From Oreocharis arfaki (lineage: Eukaryota; Chordata; Aves; Passeriformes; Paramythiidae), in the NCBI GenBank assembly GCA_013398015.1, contig VZRR01011616.1, positions 463,082 through 527,081 on the forward strand: 64,000 nucleotides of DNA, in the 5' to 3' direction. The notes beneath the pieces are model-generated. The model saw only the letters and a list, made by a program, of their open reading frames with translations, was not told the DNA's origin and searched no databases. A program made the position numbers and the translations under genes. Below are positions 11,701-24,508 of this stretch, piece after piece (positions within the stretch are counted from its first letter, which is position 1; each line of letters begins with the position of its first letter).

Positions 11701-14700
11701 ATGCCACAGTTACGCGGAGGTACAGTAACTCAAGCTACAATAATTTGGCAGCCTGGATGCTTCCCAAAACAAAGTACTGCAAGGTGAGTAAGGATTATCT
11801 TAAGCATTTACGAACAATACTTTGTGAAGGCACAACTATTTCTAATTTGACCTGAGCACATCATAATGGCAGACAATAAACATGGAATCACTAAAGTTTC
11901 AGACAGGAAGACTTCAAAATTTCTACATTAAATGCTGGGATTTGGAAGTGGGGTATGTAATTCTTCACTGTTTTTACCTATGATTTTACAAGTAAAAATT
12001 TTAATGTTTTAGTTAAGCATTACTAGCAGAAATACACATTAGCAGAACTCCAGGCACCTGAATTTTAGTATATAATCACTGAAACACATTTACTAAAATA
12101 TAACAGTTTACCTCCAAAAACCTCGACTGAGGGTCTGATAGCGATTACCAAAGCACACAAAAGGCTACTAAAGAGGCACTATGTTTTGTGTATTGATGTA
12201 TTGTGTATCGATAGTTTGTGTATTGTGTATTCTTTTTCTTACACTTGAGAGAGAGCCTGAGAGACTGAGTAAACATCCCTGAAGTAAACAGGAAATATTT
12301 CCAAAGCCACCACACTTGCCAAGCTTGCAACCAACTCTGATGCTCAAGATTCGAAATGCAGTTATTGACCATGCCAATACCAAAATTCAGTCTCTACCAT
12401 ACGAAGCCATTTCCCTTGCAATGAAATGTAGATCTAAGTGCAACTACACTGAATCCTGACCATTCTGTTGAAGATGGGAGGCAAAAAAAACCAAAAGCCC
12501 CCACAAACAGAAGCAGGAAACTCAGGGAACAAACTCTAGTTACAGGACGTAACACAGCTAGTGAATTAGTCTTGGAGTACTGACAGTAGATTTTAATTGC
12601 AAAAATCAGGAAATATATCAAGATTTGACTGTTAGTTTTGCTGATGGTTGGTCGGGATTTTTTTGGCAGGGGTGGTGTTCCCCTGTTGGGAGCAACTGGA
12701 TGTTCTGATGACAGAAATGCATCCAATGCATGATTAAAAATTACCCAACTAAGAAACCTCAGAAACTGTATGTACAAGCATTTGGATTTGTATAAACATA
12801 CAGAGTTAAACATGCAGGCTACCAGCCAAAACAAAAATAAAGGCCAGAACAGTTATAAATATCTATAGCAAAGTCTAGGATTTATTTAGGCTACATTATA
12901 AAGCAAATTTTTAGATTTACTGATCTCTGGACAATGTAAATAATCCAACAAAATAAAACAGTTGTCAAAATTCTAGAATAAATAGGTTTATAGTTTTAAT
13001 TTAAGATACTCAAAATAACTTCACTAATTTGAGTGCACAAATCAACATCTACTACCAAGGATTCAGCTTGCAAAAAGAGATCTAGTAAACTATTTCACCA
13101 AAGAGGCCTAACTGAGATTTTGTTACGATTGTAAACAGAAGTTAAAGGGGGTGGAAGAAAATTAATCTACATAAAAATCAAGTCGTTTTTACCTAATAAT
13201 CACTTTCTGCTGTCTTGTAAATAAAGGGGAAGGGGAAAGAAAGCAGATGAGAGTGAGATGGAAGATGAGAAAGTGTAAATACCTTAGGTAGTATCTGATC
13301 AGTACACAACACTCCTGTTCACGTATTTTAACAAAATTTCTGCTTTCTTCCAACAGCAATGTCAGCTTGTGAACCCCTCTGGTCACTTAACACAAACAGC
13401 TGCCTTTGCTAGTCATTTCCCACTTGGTTTTACGCTGTTAATTATTTCTGTTTAAGCATACTGTCTAGAGACAAGCTCTAAGACTTTGAAGATCAGTGTC
13501 TGCCAAATACCTCCTCTACTGACATCTATCGTAAAATAGGTCATGAAAGACAACGAAAACTACTAGACATTATCTATCACTCCAGTGAATTCAAATTACT
13601 ATTATGTAAGGGGAGAGGAGGAGCACCTGCTATACCTAAACAAGGCAAGGTATGCAAAAGCAGTTGTCTTTCACTATACTAATAATTGTAGCCAAAAAAA
13701 AAAAAAAGTGTCTGCGTGCTCACAAACATGCCAATTATCTGCCTATATCATCTTACCAACACAGCTGCCCCAAAAAGAGACACCAGCTATTCAAATAATA
13801 AGTTGTGTTAAGTAAGACATGCTTGAGACATCACCTAACAAGCAAGTGTGCCAAGTCAACCAAGAACTAAGCTTTTTAAAGGGCAGTACAGTCAGACCAA
13901 GACACTGAAAGGCTATTTAGACACAGCCAAAAGAAAATATTGGCATAATGAACACTATAATAAAACAATTGTTTGGTCTCTCAACACTGTCTGGAAACGT
14001 CATTGGCACTTCACTTCTTGTCAAAGATAACTGTATACATCTCACATTGCTGCAAGCATCTCTTGAGGTATTTTAACTTGACCAGGTCTAGGGCATTCAA
14101 AAATATCTAACTCACCTAAATAACCTGTATATCTAAGCCAAGTGCTTGCACACTTGTTAACATAGCGCATTGAAACTAAATTTCTTAGTGAACATCAAAC
14201 AAAAAGAAGTTAAAAAACCCTGTCCTTCCCAGCATCAGCCACCCAATAGCTTTCTCTGGTGGCTGCCTAACACAGTAGTCTTTCACCCTGCTTCATATTA
14301 ATGGAGTTCCTTACATTTACGACTTTGTCCCATTACCCTCTTTTCCGAGCCTTGGCTTTGCCAGTATTAGCTTTATATGTTCAAATTACCTTTTTTACCT
14401 GTGTAGGTTGAGCTACCTTCAACTTTCTGCACTGCCTTTCATATTTCAGGTCATTCAGTTCTTGCAATATTCTCAGCCATGAGTGTTTTCAGATACCACA
14501 TCTTTCTTCAATACTGAGACAGTCTACATTTTTACCCTTCCATCCAAAGGGCTTTTAACAAGAAAAAAAAAAATCAAAGCATTTCTGTAATTATTACCGT
14601 GTTCATGTATTTTCTGGAGCAGTGTCATCACACTACTTTACTGCACAGATTGAATCTGAAATAACTTTAATACTGCATGATGAATTCTCTCATTTATTCA

Positions 14701-16850
14701 AAACCAAAGTTAATATTAAGAATGCTCATTTAAAAGTCATCAATAAAGCTCTCAATTTAGAGAAGCTGAAACTATGTAAACTTACGTTTTATACATATAT
14801 TCAGTCTACAAACAGGTTACCAAAAGCAGTGGTGATTTGTTACAAGGAAAAAAAAAAAAACAAGCAACTTTCTTCGTTTTTTTCCCTTTTCATTTGATGG
14901 ATTTAGGACAATTTAATTTCGATAGTACATGATTTACATAAAATTTAGCAATCATGACACACAAACACCGTATGAAAACACACAGCTGTCATGCAAATGC
15001 TTTCAGAACATGCAGACAAGCATTAAAACTATTAAGTTTTAATATGAAGGCAAAAAAGTACTTTTTTTTTAATACCTTAGTTATAGAATTTTAGCAATTA
15101 ACAAACTAAAAAAATTATCCATAGACTTTAGGTATACTGTGAGTATAGGGATCTGCTATCCAATGATGCGCTCCATATAAAAACAGTATTCTACAGCTGT
15201 TATTACTAACATTCACTGCCTTTTAGATAGGGGAATGCAATTTCTAGGTTCTTTAAGATACTTGAAATGAAAGAAATATTGCAGATGCACAGACCATTAA
15301 ACACAATTTTATTAAGTCGAAAAAAATCATCATGTGGTAGACCAGGAAAAAAAAACACCTCTACAGGTGATGCTTCACCAACGCCATACAACAGTTCTGA
15401 GCCTCTTAGAGCAAGACATAGACAGCTCCATATATCAGTATTCACTACAAACAAGTCAACAGGCCATGTAGAGAAAAGTAATTTTATTCTAATACATAGA
15501 TAATTACATTCTCTAACACCAGAGAAGCAAGAAATTTAAATAAAAATATACTAAAGCCTCTAAAATATGAGAGCTTCTTGAAGAGGAAAAAATGAAAAAA
15601 TAAAATCAAGTTCCACAGACATGAAAAAATATGACAGCTGAATACCAAAACTTCAAAGTAAAACTGAGTGGTTTGATGTTTGTTTTAGTGTTTAGTTAGT
15701 TTTGGTGGGGGTTTTTTTTAGTTTTTTCAAACTGAGACAATGTGCATGTCATCTGTTAATAGTTGCTTCACAGAGACATAAGATGTCATGATTAATCATC
15801 AGCAACCTAGGGAGCTGCAAAAAGAAGCTTTTACCCTTTTTGTAATGCATAAACATTGTCCAAACCATTTACACGGTGTTTCGTATTTTTCGTTAAAAAT
15901 TCTGCCTGTCTTCACTGAACAGAAAGAAGATACTACTACTACGGTAACTTCAGAACTTCAGTAATCAAATCAAGCAATCAGTTTGACACAGTTTTGCTGA
16001 AAGGTGTAATTTGTCAAATCTTTCAAATAAGACTCAGGGAATCAGTAAGAGATACGCGACATTAAGCCTTACTGCTATAGATCAAGGACTACTACTTTGT
16101 CTCCAGCAGTTACATGTGCTGTTGCTGAGTTAAGACTCCTTATAGAGACTAAACTTGACAAAGATGCTAAAAAATGCCTTGACTAACTGAAGAAAAATTA
16201 CTGCAGAGATGAAACTAAATAAGGACACCATTTTGGAAAACAAGCACGAAAATAAAAGTGCTCATGACGCAAAAAGCTCCAAGAGACGCTTATAAAATCT
16301 GGTTAATGTATATAAGTGCCTAGTAATGGAACTGCAGACAGGCAATACCTCGAGGATGTTTCACACCTACTAAAACATGAATGCACCTGCAAAAAAACCC
16401 TGAACCTCCGTGTTTGCTTTTGCTGATGCTGCAGACACCTGGGATGCACATTCGAAACCGAGCCAGCAGTGGTCGCTGCACAGGCATCTGTTCATGGTCT
16501 GTGGCTGACAGACCTTTGAAACTGTTCTGTTGTACATACCTTACAAGGGGACCTCAAGAGAGCACATCCAAACAGAACACTCTACTGCCATCAGAACTGG
16601 CACGCTAATTTAATTCTACAGACCACCGTTTACCTCGCCTAGCACAGCTGGGAACCACCTCTGCAAACACCTAAGGCAGTATCTACTCCTGGTTCTTTAA
16701 GGCTAAAAATAATAAGTATTCCAGACCTACAGATGACAGCACCAAGAAAAAACGGGATGTCACTGCCATTCGCAGAGAGGCCACTCACTTCCACAAGCAC
16801 TAAAAACCTGGCACTAAAACGACACCAAAACCGTTGGGGTCTATGCATGG
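8707..16850. other. VPS13A intron 1, no gene seen
   Basis: About 8 kb of AT-rich sequence between exon 2 and the CpG island. I see no VPS13A exon-1 peptide, no other conserved coding block, and no recognisable CR1 or LTR. Short ORFs up to about 146 codons (for example 12394-12834) resemble no family and lack a coding signature. A degenerate TGTGTAT-type low-complexity stretch lies at about 12183-12231. Homopolymer A and T runs are common. Confidence 0.7.
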
Positions 16851-17600
16851 TTTATTTCCGGGCGTGGAAAACGCCCGTAAGCCCGTTCAGTTTCGCATTC
16901 CCAGAGCCAGGTCAGGCTCCCGCCTCCAAGCTGCCCGCCCACCAATTCCCAAACTTTCCGCGAGCACCAGAGGTACCGCGGCCAGCCAAGGTCCGTCCCC
17001 AGCTAAGAGACAGCACGGGCGGCTCCGTACGGAAAAACAAAACAGGAGCGGCCGTCCATGCGCCTCCAGCACTTCGTCCGGTTTCTCTTTCCCCCGTTCT
17101 GCAGCTCCTCCCGCTCCACCGCCACCGCCACTGCCGCCGTCGCCGCCGCCCCCCGCTGTCGCAGCCGCCTGCTCCGCGGACACCGCCTCCCCAGCCCGCC
17201 CGCCNNNNNNNNNNNNNNNNNNNNNNNNNNNNNNNNNNNNNNNNNNNNNNNNNNNNNNNNNNNNNNNNNNNNNNNNNNNNNNNNNNNNNNNNNNNNNNNN
17301 NNNNNNNNNNNNNNNNNNNNNNNNNNNNNNNNNNNNNNNNNNNNNNNNNNNNNNNNNNNNNNNNNNNNNNNNNNNNNNNNNNNNNNNNNNNNNNNNNNNN
17401 NNNNNNNNNNNNNNNNNNNNNNNNNNNNNNNNNNNNNNNNNNNNNNNNNNNNNNNNNNNNNNNNNNNNNNNNNNNNNNNNNNNNNNNNNNNNNNNNACGG
17501 CAGCCGGTGGGGGTTGCACAGCTCCGCCTGCCGCGGGCCCTTTCTTCCCTGTGTCGCTCCGTACGGACGCTGGCTGCCCGCTCTTGGAAAGGTACAAGTT
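16850..17600 (-). promoter_or_regulatory. VPS13A: CpG-island promoter of VPS13A (interrupted by gap)
   Basis: The sequence changes abruptly from AT-rich to GC- and CpG-rich at about 16850 and stays so up to the CR1 copy that begins at 17601. The minus-strand run of GGC/GGT repeats at 17100-17204 is typical of a housekeeping 5' UTR or first-intron edge. No TATA box is visible, as expected for a broad CpG promoter. It lies the right distance and direction upstream of exon 2. Exon 1 (about 100 coding nt in human) is not in the visible bases, so the start site is inferred to be inside the gap. Confidence 0.7.
17205..17496. other. Assembly gap, 292 N, probably hiding VPS13A exon 1
   Basis: An unresolved run of N in the GC-richest part of the CpG island. 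Neither flank encodes the conserved VPS13A start peptide (MVFESVV in human), and neither does intron 1, so the first coding exon is most simply inside this gap. The reading frames drawn across it are meaningless. Confidence 0.9.
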
Positions 17601-18060
17601 ATCACAGAATGGGTCAGGTTGGAAGGGATCACGGGGGAACATCTGGTCCAACCTCCCTGCTCAAGCCGGCTCATCTCAGAGCACATGGCACAGGACTGGG
17701 ACCATGTTGTTCTTGAATATCTCCAGTGAGGGAGGCTCCACAACCTGTCTGGGCAACCCGTTCCAGTGCTCTGTCGCTGCACAGTAAAGAACCTATTCTT
17801 CATGTTCGGGTGGAGCTTCCTGTGCACCCTTTTCTGCCCACTGACTCTTGTGCTGTTGCTCGTCACCACCGAGGGGAGTCTGGATCCGTCTTCCTGACAC
17901 CCTCCCTTCAGATACTCAGGGATGTTGATAAGGTCTCCTCTTAGTCGACTCTTCTTGAGGCTGAGCAGGCCAAACTCCTTCAACCTTCCCTCATAACAGA
18001 CATACTCCAGTCCCTTAATCATCTTTTTGTCTTCCACTAGACCCATTAGTTTGTCCAAGG
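17601..18060 (-). mobile_element. CR1 LINE fragment, 3' end
   Basis: Reverse-oriented CR1: read on the minus strand it ends in ...CCAACCTGACCCATTCTGTG at 17601, the characteristic CR1 3' terminus. The body matches the usual CR1 3' ORF2/UTR text (regions around 17640 on the + strand, 'ggtccaacctccctgc', and at 17925, 'gataaggtctcctcttagtc'). 5'-truncated, no coding capacity. It ends within a few hundred bases upstream of the inferred VPS13A start site. Confidence 0.87.
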
Positions 18061-21000
18061 GACTTAGATGTGTGATAGCCATAACAGTTTTTTGAATATT
18101 TTTCTCCCCCAAGCTAGGCAAATGTAGAAATTACTGCATCTCTTGAGCTGTTCAAAAATGGTTGAGCTGTTACCAGCATAATGGCTTAAACAAATTGAAG
18201 TGCATTGATCTCTCCAAAGAGCTTAACTCCCCAGCTGTGTTCTGGCTTGGGTGTCAGCCGAATCACGTTGAAATAACTAGGCCGTGTTTGCCCTGAGTGG
18301 CTGTGCTGAGGACCCCTGCAGTCACAAGGGTTTTTGAGGTAACTTCCCAGTCTGCCCATTCACAAGACTCCTTGACAGCCACATTCCCGATGCCAGAGAC
18401 TTTCACTACTAGAAGGCCCTTCACAGCAGGTCACTCCAGCGAGCCGGTGGGTGCCCCACACTGCTGGGCTTCCTACACATCCTCACCTTCTGTCAGTGTT
18501 GCTGAACCTTTGTATTTAATTTAAAAAATTAAACCATTGGGGGAAAAGGAATGAGAAAACTGTCAGAGATGATACACCTTTTCATTCCTTTTTGCAGAAA
18601 CAAAAGAATACTACCTACCACTGCTGACCTTTCCTTTCACTGTGGGATATATAAGCCTGCTTACCACAACCTGCCGTGCCAGCAGTGCCTCACATCCACT
18701 CAATACACAGAATAAAATAATTTGCAAAAAAGTAGCTTGCTTTAAAAAATACACTTTTATCAGGGATGATGTTGTTTTTTATTAACACGGGAAGGGGAAA
18801 GAGTGATACTGAATAAGGTTAACAGAAGACAAAAAATACACTGTCTTATTCAGGCTTAGGTTCTTCTGAAGTTATTTTGTATTGTTTGGAAAAATTACAA
18901 AATCAGCCTTTCTAGTTCTTGGGTTTAGCATCTTTTTCTGTTGAAAAACAGCAGTAATAATAATAAAAAAAACCAACCTACATTAGAAAGAGATTAATTG
19001 GACCTGTTTTGCATGCCAAATGTAACTGTGTCCATGCACTAATACACATACATGAGAATATTTATGTAGCTGGCTTTCTTTGGATTTCTTACGCAAAGCC
19101 AGCCATATTTCTCATATATCTAGAGAAAAGTGTGAACACTAGGCTTTATTTTGCCACTCAATCACATATCTTCCTATTTAGTTGTGGAAAAGCTAGATGT
19201 TGAACCCACTTATATCTACACCTGTCCATTTGCTATTCCAAAGTTGGGCTTTGGCAGTATGCATCTTCAGGATTCTCTTCTACCAGTTTTCCAAAGTATC
19301 TTTACTCTGTAAGTCTACAGCTCCTTAGGGTGTAGGTAACATTTCTTTGTCTTGTTGAAATATTCTGGAGAAGTCACTCTGAAGTCAGGGGAGCAGAATT
19401 GTCCTAGGTCAAGTACCGTTTATTTTGATCAAAAGGATACAATTTTTATTTTGTTATTGCAAAGAAAATTTTATCGTATGATGGATTTTTCCAATTCACA
19501 AAGTGTGGGTGAATCTTCCACAGCAATCAGCTGTGTTTGAAGCTCTCCGCCTGAGAAAAACTGCTTGCTGCTGATGAACTGCTAGGCCTAGGGTAGGCAA
19601 TCATGGACAAGCATGTGTTTCCTACTACTGACTCTTACCTACTAAGAAATCCATGACATTTGCAGACTCATCAAGCCACAGGGTTCCATCTTCTTCCTCT
19701 TCCTTCCTTTTCATGTCCCACAGCTCACTAGCACTAGCAGGTGCAGGGTAATTTCAAGCCCAGGCTGGAGCAGTGTCTGAGAAGTAAGGAACAGGATACA
19801 TCAAACAGTAGACCATCTGTGAGGTATCCATCCAGTCCCATGAACCAAAGTGTCTCCCTGGCATTTCCACAAAATTTGGGAACTCTGTTTACATACGTGA
19901 CACAATCAGAGCCACCTGGACAGCAGTTTTTCCACTTGAACTCTTGTTCTGTATATTCCTCCAGTCTCCATTGAAATCAATTAGTAATCACTCTGCTTTT
20001 CCCCTTTTTGTAATCAAAGCTTCTGATACCTCGATGGCACTTCACACCCTTCACAAAGCTGTTTGACAGCCGGCTAGATGTTAGCAACCAAGTTTCTGGG
20101 CTCCCTGCTCATAGAATTTCTTCAAGATGAGCCTGGAGGCCACAGACTTCTCTGTGACTATAAGGGATTCCATGTCAGCTTTCTGCTGCTCTCTGTGTGA
20201 AGGCTGCTCAGACTTCTACTGAAGTGACTCAGCACCTCACAGGTCTGCCAGGATGGCAGGTCATCTTTGGGGTAAGTGGTGTCCTCTGCTTCAGGACAAT
20301 CACAAGCAGCCTTCTCAGTCACATCTTAGAATTCAGGGAAGTAGATTTGCTCATTAAAAAAACCCGAAACCCAGTGTAAAATATGTTTCTCCTGGTTTAT
20401 ACTCTCCTCAAAAAGTTATAATTTCCAGTGTCTAATAAAGTTACGTAACTTTAGGCATACTGCCATGATTTTATATATTTTCATGTTCATAAATATGAAT
20501 ATCCTTATCCTTGTTTCTTCCATGTTGCAGATAGTGCTTTCAAAATGTTTTTAACTCAAAGAAGCATGAAACAGTGAATAAAGCAGGATGTGAACCTATG
20601 AACCTCTTTAGTGTGTCCCTGAAAACCCAAAAGCCCGATCTTACAAGGCTTTCAAAATATTTGAACTATTTCTTGGAGAATTTTAGAATATAACTGCAGC
20701 AAAACCACACACCACAGGGGTGCCTTATTTCTAAATCTTTCAAAGTCACCTGGTTTTGAATCTCCTTCAGAATCAGCTGAATCATGGTGGAATGTTTGTT
20801 CTACTCAGTTGTACTGAGCCTGAACTGCTTTAAGATTTTGAAACCCAAAGACAAAACCAGAATTTTTTACCTGATCATTCTATGCAATAAAAACTCCAAG
20901 GTCTTCTTATCAATAAAACACTTTATCTGAATTTTAAAGCCAGTTCTTGCAGTTCAAAGAACAAACTAGAGAGTAATTATATTCTTCCTGTCATCCTCAA

Positions 21001-23986
21001 AGGAGTGCATTCAGTGGCTTGGTAAAGCAGAAACTTTAGAAGTCCAGTAGCCTTCTTAACACTTTCACTGAGAAGACCCTGATCTTCAAGCTTTATTCAA
21101 AATTGTAGTCTAACATGGCAGTAGACAAAACATGTCTCTCTAATATATTTGGCTTGTTGGCAGATCTTCTAGTTGATTAAAAGCACTTACGGAGTACCAT
21201 ACTTAACATTATGAATACTGTCTTTATACTTCATTTAAATATATATAATATACACCAGATTTCTGAATTTGCGCTTCATTTAACATTTGGTAAATCATTC
21301 ATAAGCACTGGAAAGCAATATGACATAGAAAGAAAATCAGAATTGGAAGTACTTTGGTGGCATGTGCAAAGTGATACGCATGTGTCTTACCATCTGGGAA
21401 TAGCATTGCAGAATGAATTTAAATCTGACACTGAGCATATTTTGTTACATGTCCTTGCCTTCTTCTTTACTTATCAAAGTATGTGTCAGGCAACATAAGG
21501 CATTACAAATAAAGCCCTGATTTCAATCAAAACAAGTTTACTGTCAGAAGTTTTATCTTGGTAAAGGGCACCGTCTTCCCTTTGAGCAGATATGAAGTAA
21601 AGTAGATTACTTACGTATATAGTAGGCATGGTTCTGCTTTATTTTGAACAGGGGTAAAAGGATGAAACCCATAAACTGATCCCAGGAGTAATGATGGACT
21701 CTTCCCTTACTTTTTGTCAGTCTTAACTCACTTTTATACTATTTCTTTACATTTTGGTGGAGCTTGAGTAGCTACAGTCGTACATCTTACTCAGTGTGGC
21801 GGCTGTACCTTGGCAGCAGATATCTCAGTATTGTACCAGACATAACGTTTGGACAGAGACATGTGTCAGTCCAAGGAGAGTGATTTCACCACAGTTGCTG
21901 ATTCAACAGCAAGACATCTTTCTTTATCTCACTTGGTTTTCAGCTGCTGTGCAGTTTATCAGCTAGAAAGCACCACCAGGTTCCTCCCTCCTCTTCAAGG
22001 GTGTCAGCAGAGCCTGGTCATGGTGACTCCACTCCCCCCTTCGTTTAGTTCCCCTGAGACTGTATTGTGTGGGAAAGGTCAGATACGCTGGCCACATTCC
22101 ATCCAGGGAATAGCAATCGTATTTTCCCGTGTGCTTTCCATACCATTGTCTTTTTACCCCGTCATCTTCCCACACGATCAGTGTTCATGGATTTTGCAGT
22201 TTATCTGTCCTTCTCGGAGCAGACATGTATCCAGGGTTTACAAATGGAAGGAGAGATGTTTTTGTTTGAGGGAATTATGTAGAATTTGTTGTAAATTAAG
22301 AGCCTGCGAAAGGGGAGAAAAAGATCTTAGTGTAGACTGAGACAATATGGAGAGGTCCTATAGACATATAGTTGGGGTTTTTTTCAAAAATATGAATACA
22401 AAAAAAGCCATGCTGATGTATAATTCCAAATCTATGGATTACGGTTTCAGAGAGACAAAAACTTTTGACACTTTTTTAATAATAGCACTAATTTATTCCA
22501 TCGAATTTGTTTAAAGGATTTACACTTCTATACGTATATATATAATGAAAAACAGTTAATCCATCCAAAAAGTTCACAGATAAAGGATTTCTTCTTCATT
22601 TTATACCATTTGAGAGAAACTGTCTCTACCTTTATTCCTTACTCCACTACTTTTCTTGGTCTTTGATTACTGAAGGCTATCAAAGCATCTTTTACCACTT
22701 TAAAGTATGCATTTTCACTGAAGCCCAAGTATTATCGTATAAACAGAAAACTGGAGTTGGCAGTGAAAAGGGTATGAGTGAAAGGACTACTCACATAGTA
22801 CAACACATAGTTGTACACACATAGTACAACAATTGCTTCACTATTAAAGTGCTATTAAAACACTTGAAATGTCGAGACCTTTCATCCTTTGAATTGTTAG
22901 ACCCTTCAAACCTATTCCCACTGTATTTCTCATATAACTCACAGGATTTGGAGCTCTGTCCTGCCCCTTACTTTTCCAGTGTGAATAAAATACGGGGAAA
23001 GGGCGACTCTAAAGAGTTCCAGTTGAAAAAAAAGAAACACAAAAAAAAAAGGCAGCAAGTTTAGCAACTCACCCTGAAAGTGGCACTTCCCTGGACCATC
23101 ACACATACTCTTGGGTTCCCAAAAAGTCAAGTTTTGCAGTAGCATTTGTTTTACTGTCTGTTTTTGGAAGAGCCGCTTTAGTGTCATTCCCAGTGATTCC
23201 CTTATTAGCAAAGTAAACAGAGTGTTGCCTATTATTCGAGTAGAAATGGCATCAGGACCCCAATAGGGCAACTCTGAATACTAAAAATACAAGTAATCTG
23301 TATTTGGCATGACAAATTTGCACAAGAGTAGCCACTGTAAATAAAATTAGCCAGAGGATACAGATACTATTGACAGAACTGCTCAGGATCTGCCACCTGA
23401 CATTTTGTATGATACAGACCTCTTTTTAACACAAAGGGCAGGTATACGTTATTTCCTTAGTTTTAAGAAATCAATTCACTGAACTTGCTGGCCATCCTCA
23501 TCTTCTTTTTTTTTTTTATTATAGCGCAGGTCGATGTATTCAGCCACAGTGTACATTCCTGCTGTAGTACAGAGATGAATACCCACAGTATGATGCATAT
23601 CCTGCTCAACACGTGGAAATTTTCCTCTGTTCATACATGATATGTAATTATTGAAAGTCTTATTTGTGTTTTAATTAAACAGTAAGCACTGGTCTTCAAT
23701 GAAGCCTGCATTTCTATGCTGCATTCACACTTCTGCTGTGCTACTGAACATCAGTCGGGTGATATCATTGTGCCAATGCAGCTGCACACTTGTAATGCTC
23801 AAGGCTAGTAGTGCAGTAGTAGTCAAACAGTAATCTGTATGCTAGATTTAATCTGTGAGACTCTTTAGTCTGCAAAATGCCTGTCTTGGTGGAAGGAAGG
23901 GAGGCAAGAGAGAAGGTAAGTCAGTGGTGTCAAATCTGAAGGCCAGCATATGGCTAAATATTTTTCACCTGTTTCAGTTGACCAAA
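18061..23986. other. Intergenic, unassigned
   Basis: About 5.9 kb with no supported gene. It is moderately AT-rich, with scattered ORFs under 165 codons that resemble no known family. A short imperfect tandem repeat (14-bp unit copies at 22792-22805 and 22818-22831, period 26) is the only local structure noted. Confidence 0.6.
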
Positions 23987-24508
23987 TGTCAACGTTTAAT
24001 CCCAGCTGGCAACTAAGCACCACCCACCTGCTCACTCACTCCCCTGCAGCAGGATGAAGGAGAGAATCACAAGTGAGAAAACTCGTGAGCTAAGACAGTT
24101 TAATAGGTAAAGCACAAGCCATGCGTACAAGCAAAGCAAAACAAGGAATTCATTCATCACTACCCACGGACAGGCAGGTGTTCAGCCACCTCCAGGAAGG
24201 CAAGGCTCCACCACACATAACAGTGACATGGGAAGACAAAAGCCATCACTCTGAAACTCCCCTGCTTCTTCCTTCTTCTCCAACACCATATAGACTGGTC
24301 AGTTGGGTCCTGGCTGTGTCCTGGCTGTGTCTTCTCCCAGCTCCTTGTGCGTCCCCAGGCCACTCACTGGTGGGGTGCTCTGTAAGCCGTGCATAGCAGT
24401 AAAGAAAACATCTCTGAGTTAGCAACACTGTTTCCAGAACAAATCCAAAACGTAACCTATATAGCTACAGTGAAGAAAATTAACTCTATCTCAGCCGCAA
24501 CCAAGACA
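23987..24508 (-). mobile_element. Solo LTR of an avian endogenous retrovirus
   Basis: Read on the minus strand it begins TGTCTTGG and ends ...TTGACA, giving TG...CA termini. The body resembles a common avian ERV LTR that starts TGTCCTGGTTTTGGCTGGGA (recalled family, exact name uncertain). A polyadenylation-type ATTAAA lies at 24099-24104 (minus) and a degenerate TATA region at about 24288. Flanks ccaaa and acaaa match 4 of 5, so the target-site duplication is imperfect. A short internal duplication (ctggctgtgtc twice, about 24309-24331) is present. No internal retroviral genes adjoin it. Confidence 0.85.

Noticed and set aside
12394..12834. 146-codon open frame inside VPS13A intron 1
   Set aside because: No similarity to a known protein and isolated in AT-rich intron; expected by chance at this length over 8 kb.
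16733..18121. Long open frames across the 292-N gap
   Set aside because: Length comes from N translated as unknown residues; flanking peptides are low-complexity GC-island and CR1 translations.
21849..22340. 163-codon open frame in the desert
   Set aside because: No recognisable domain; overlapping frames on both strands are of similar quality.
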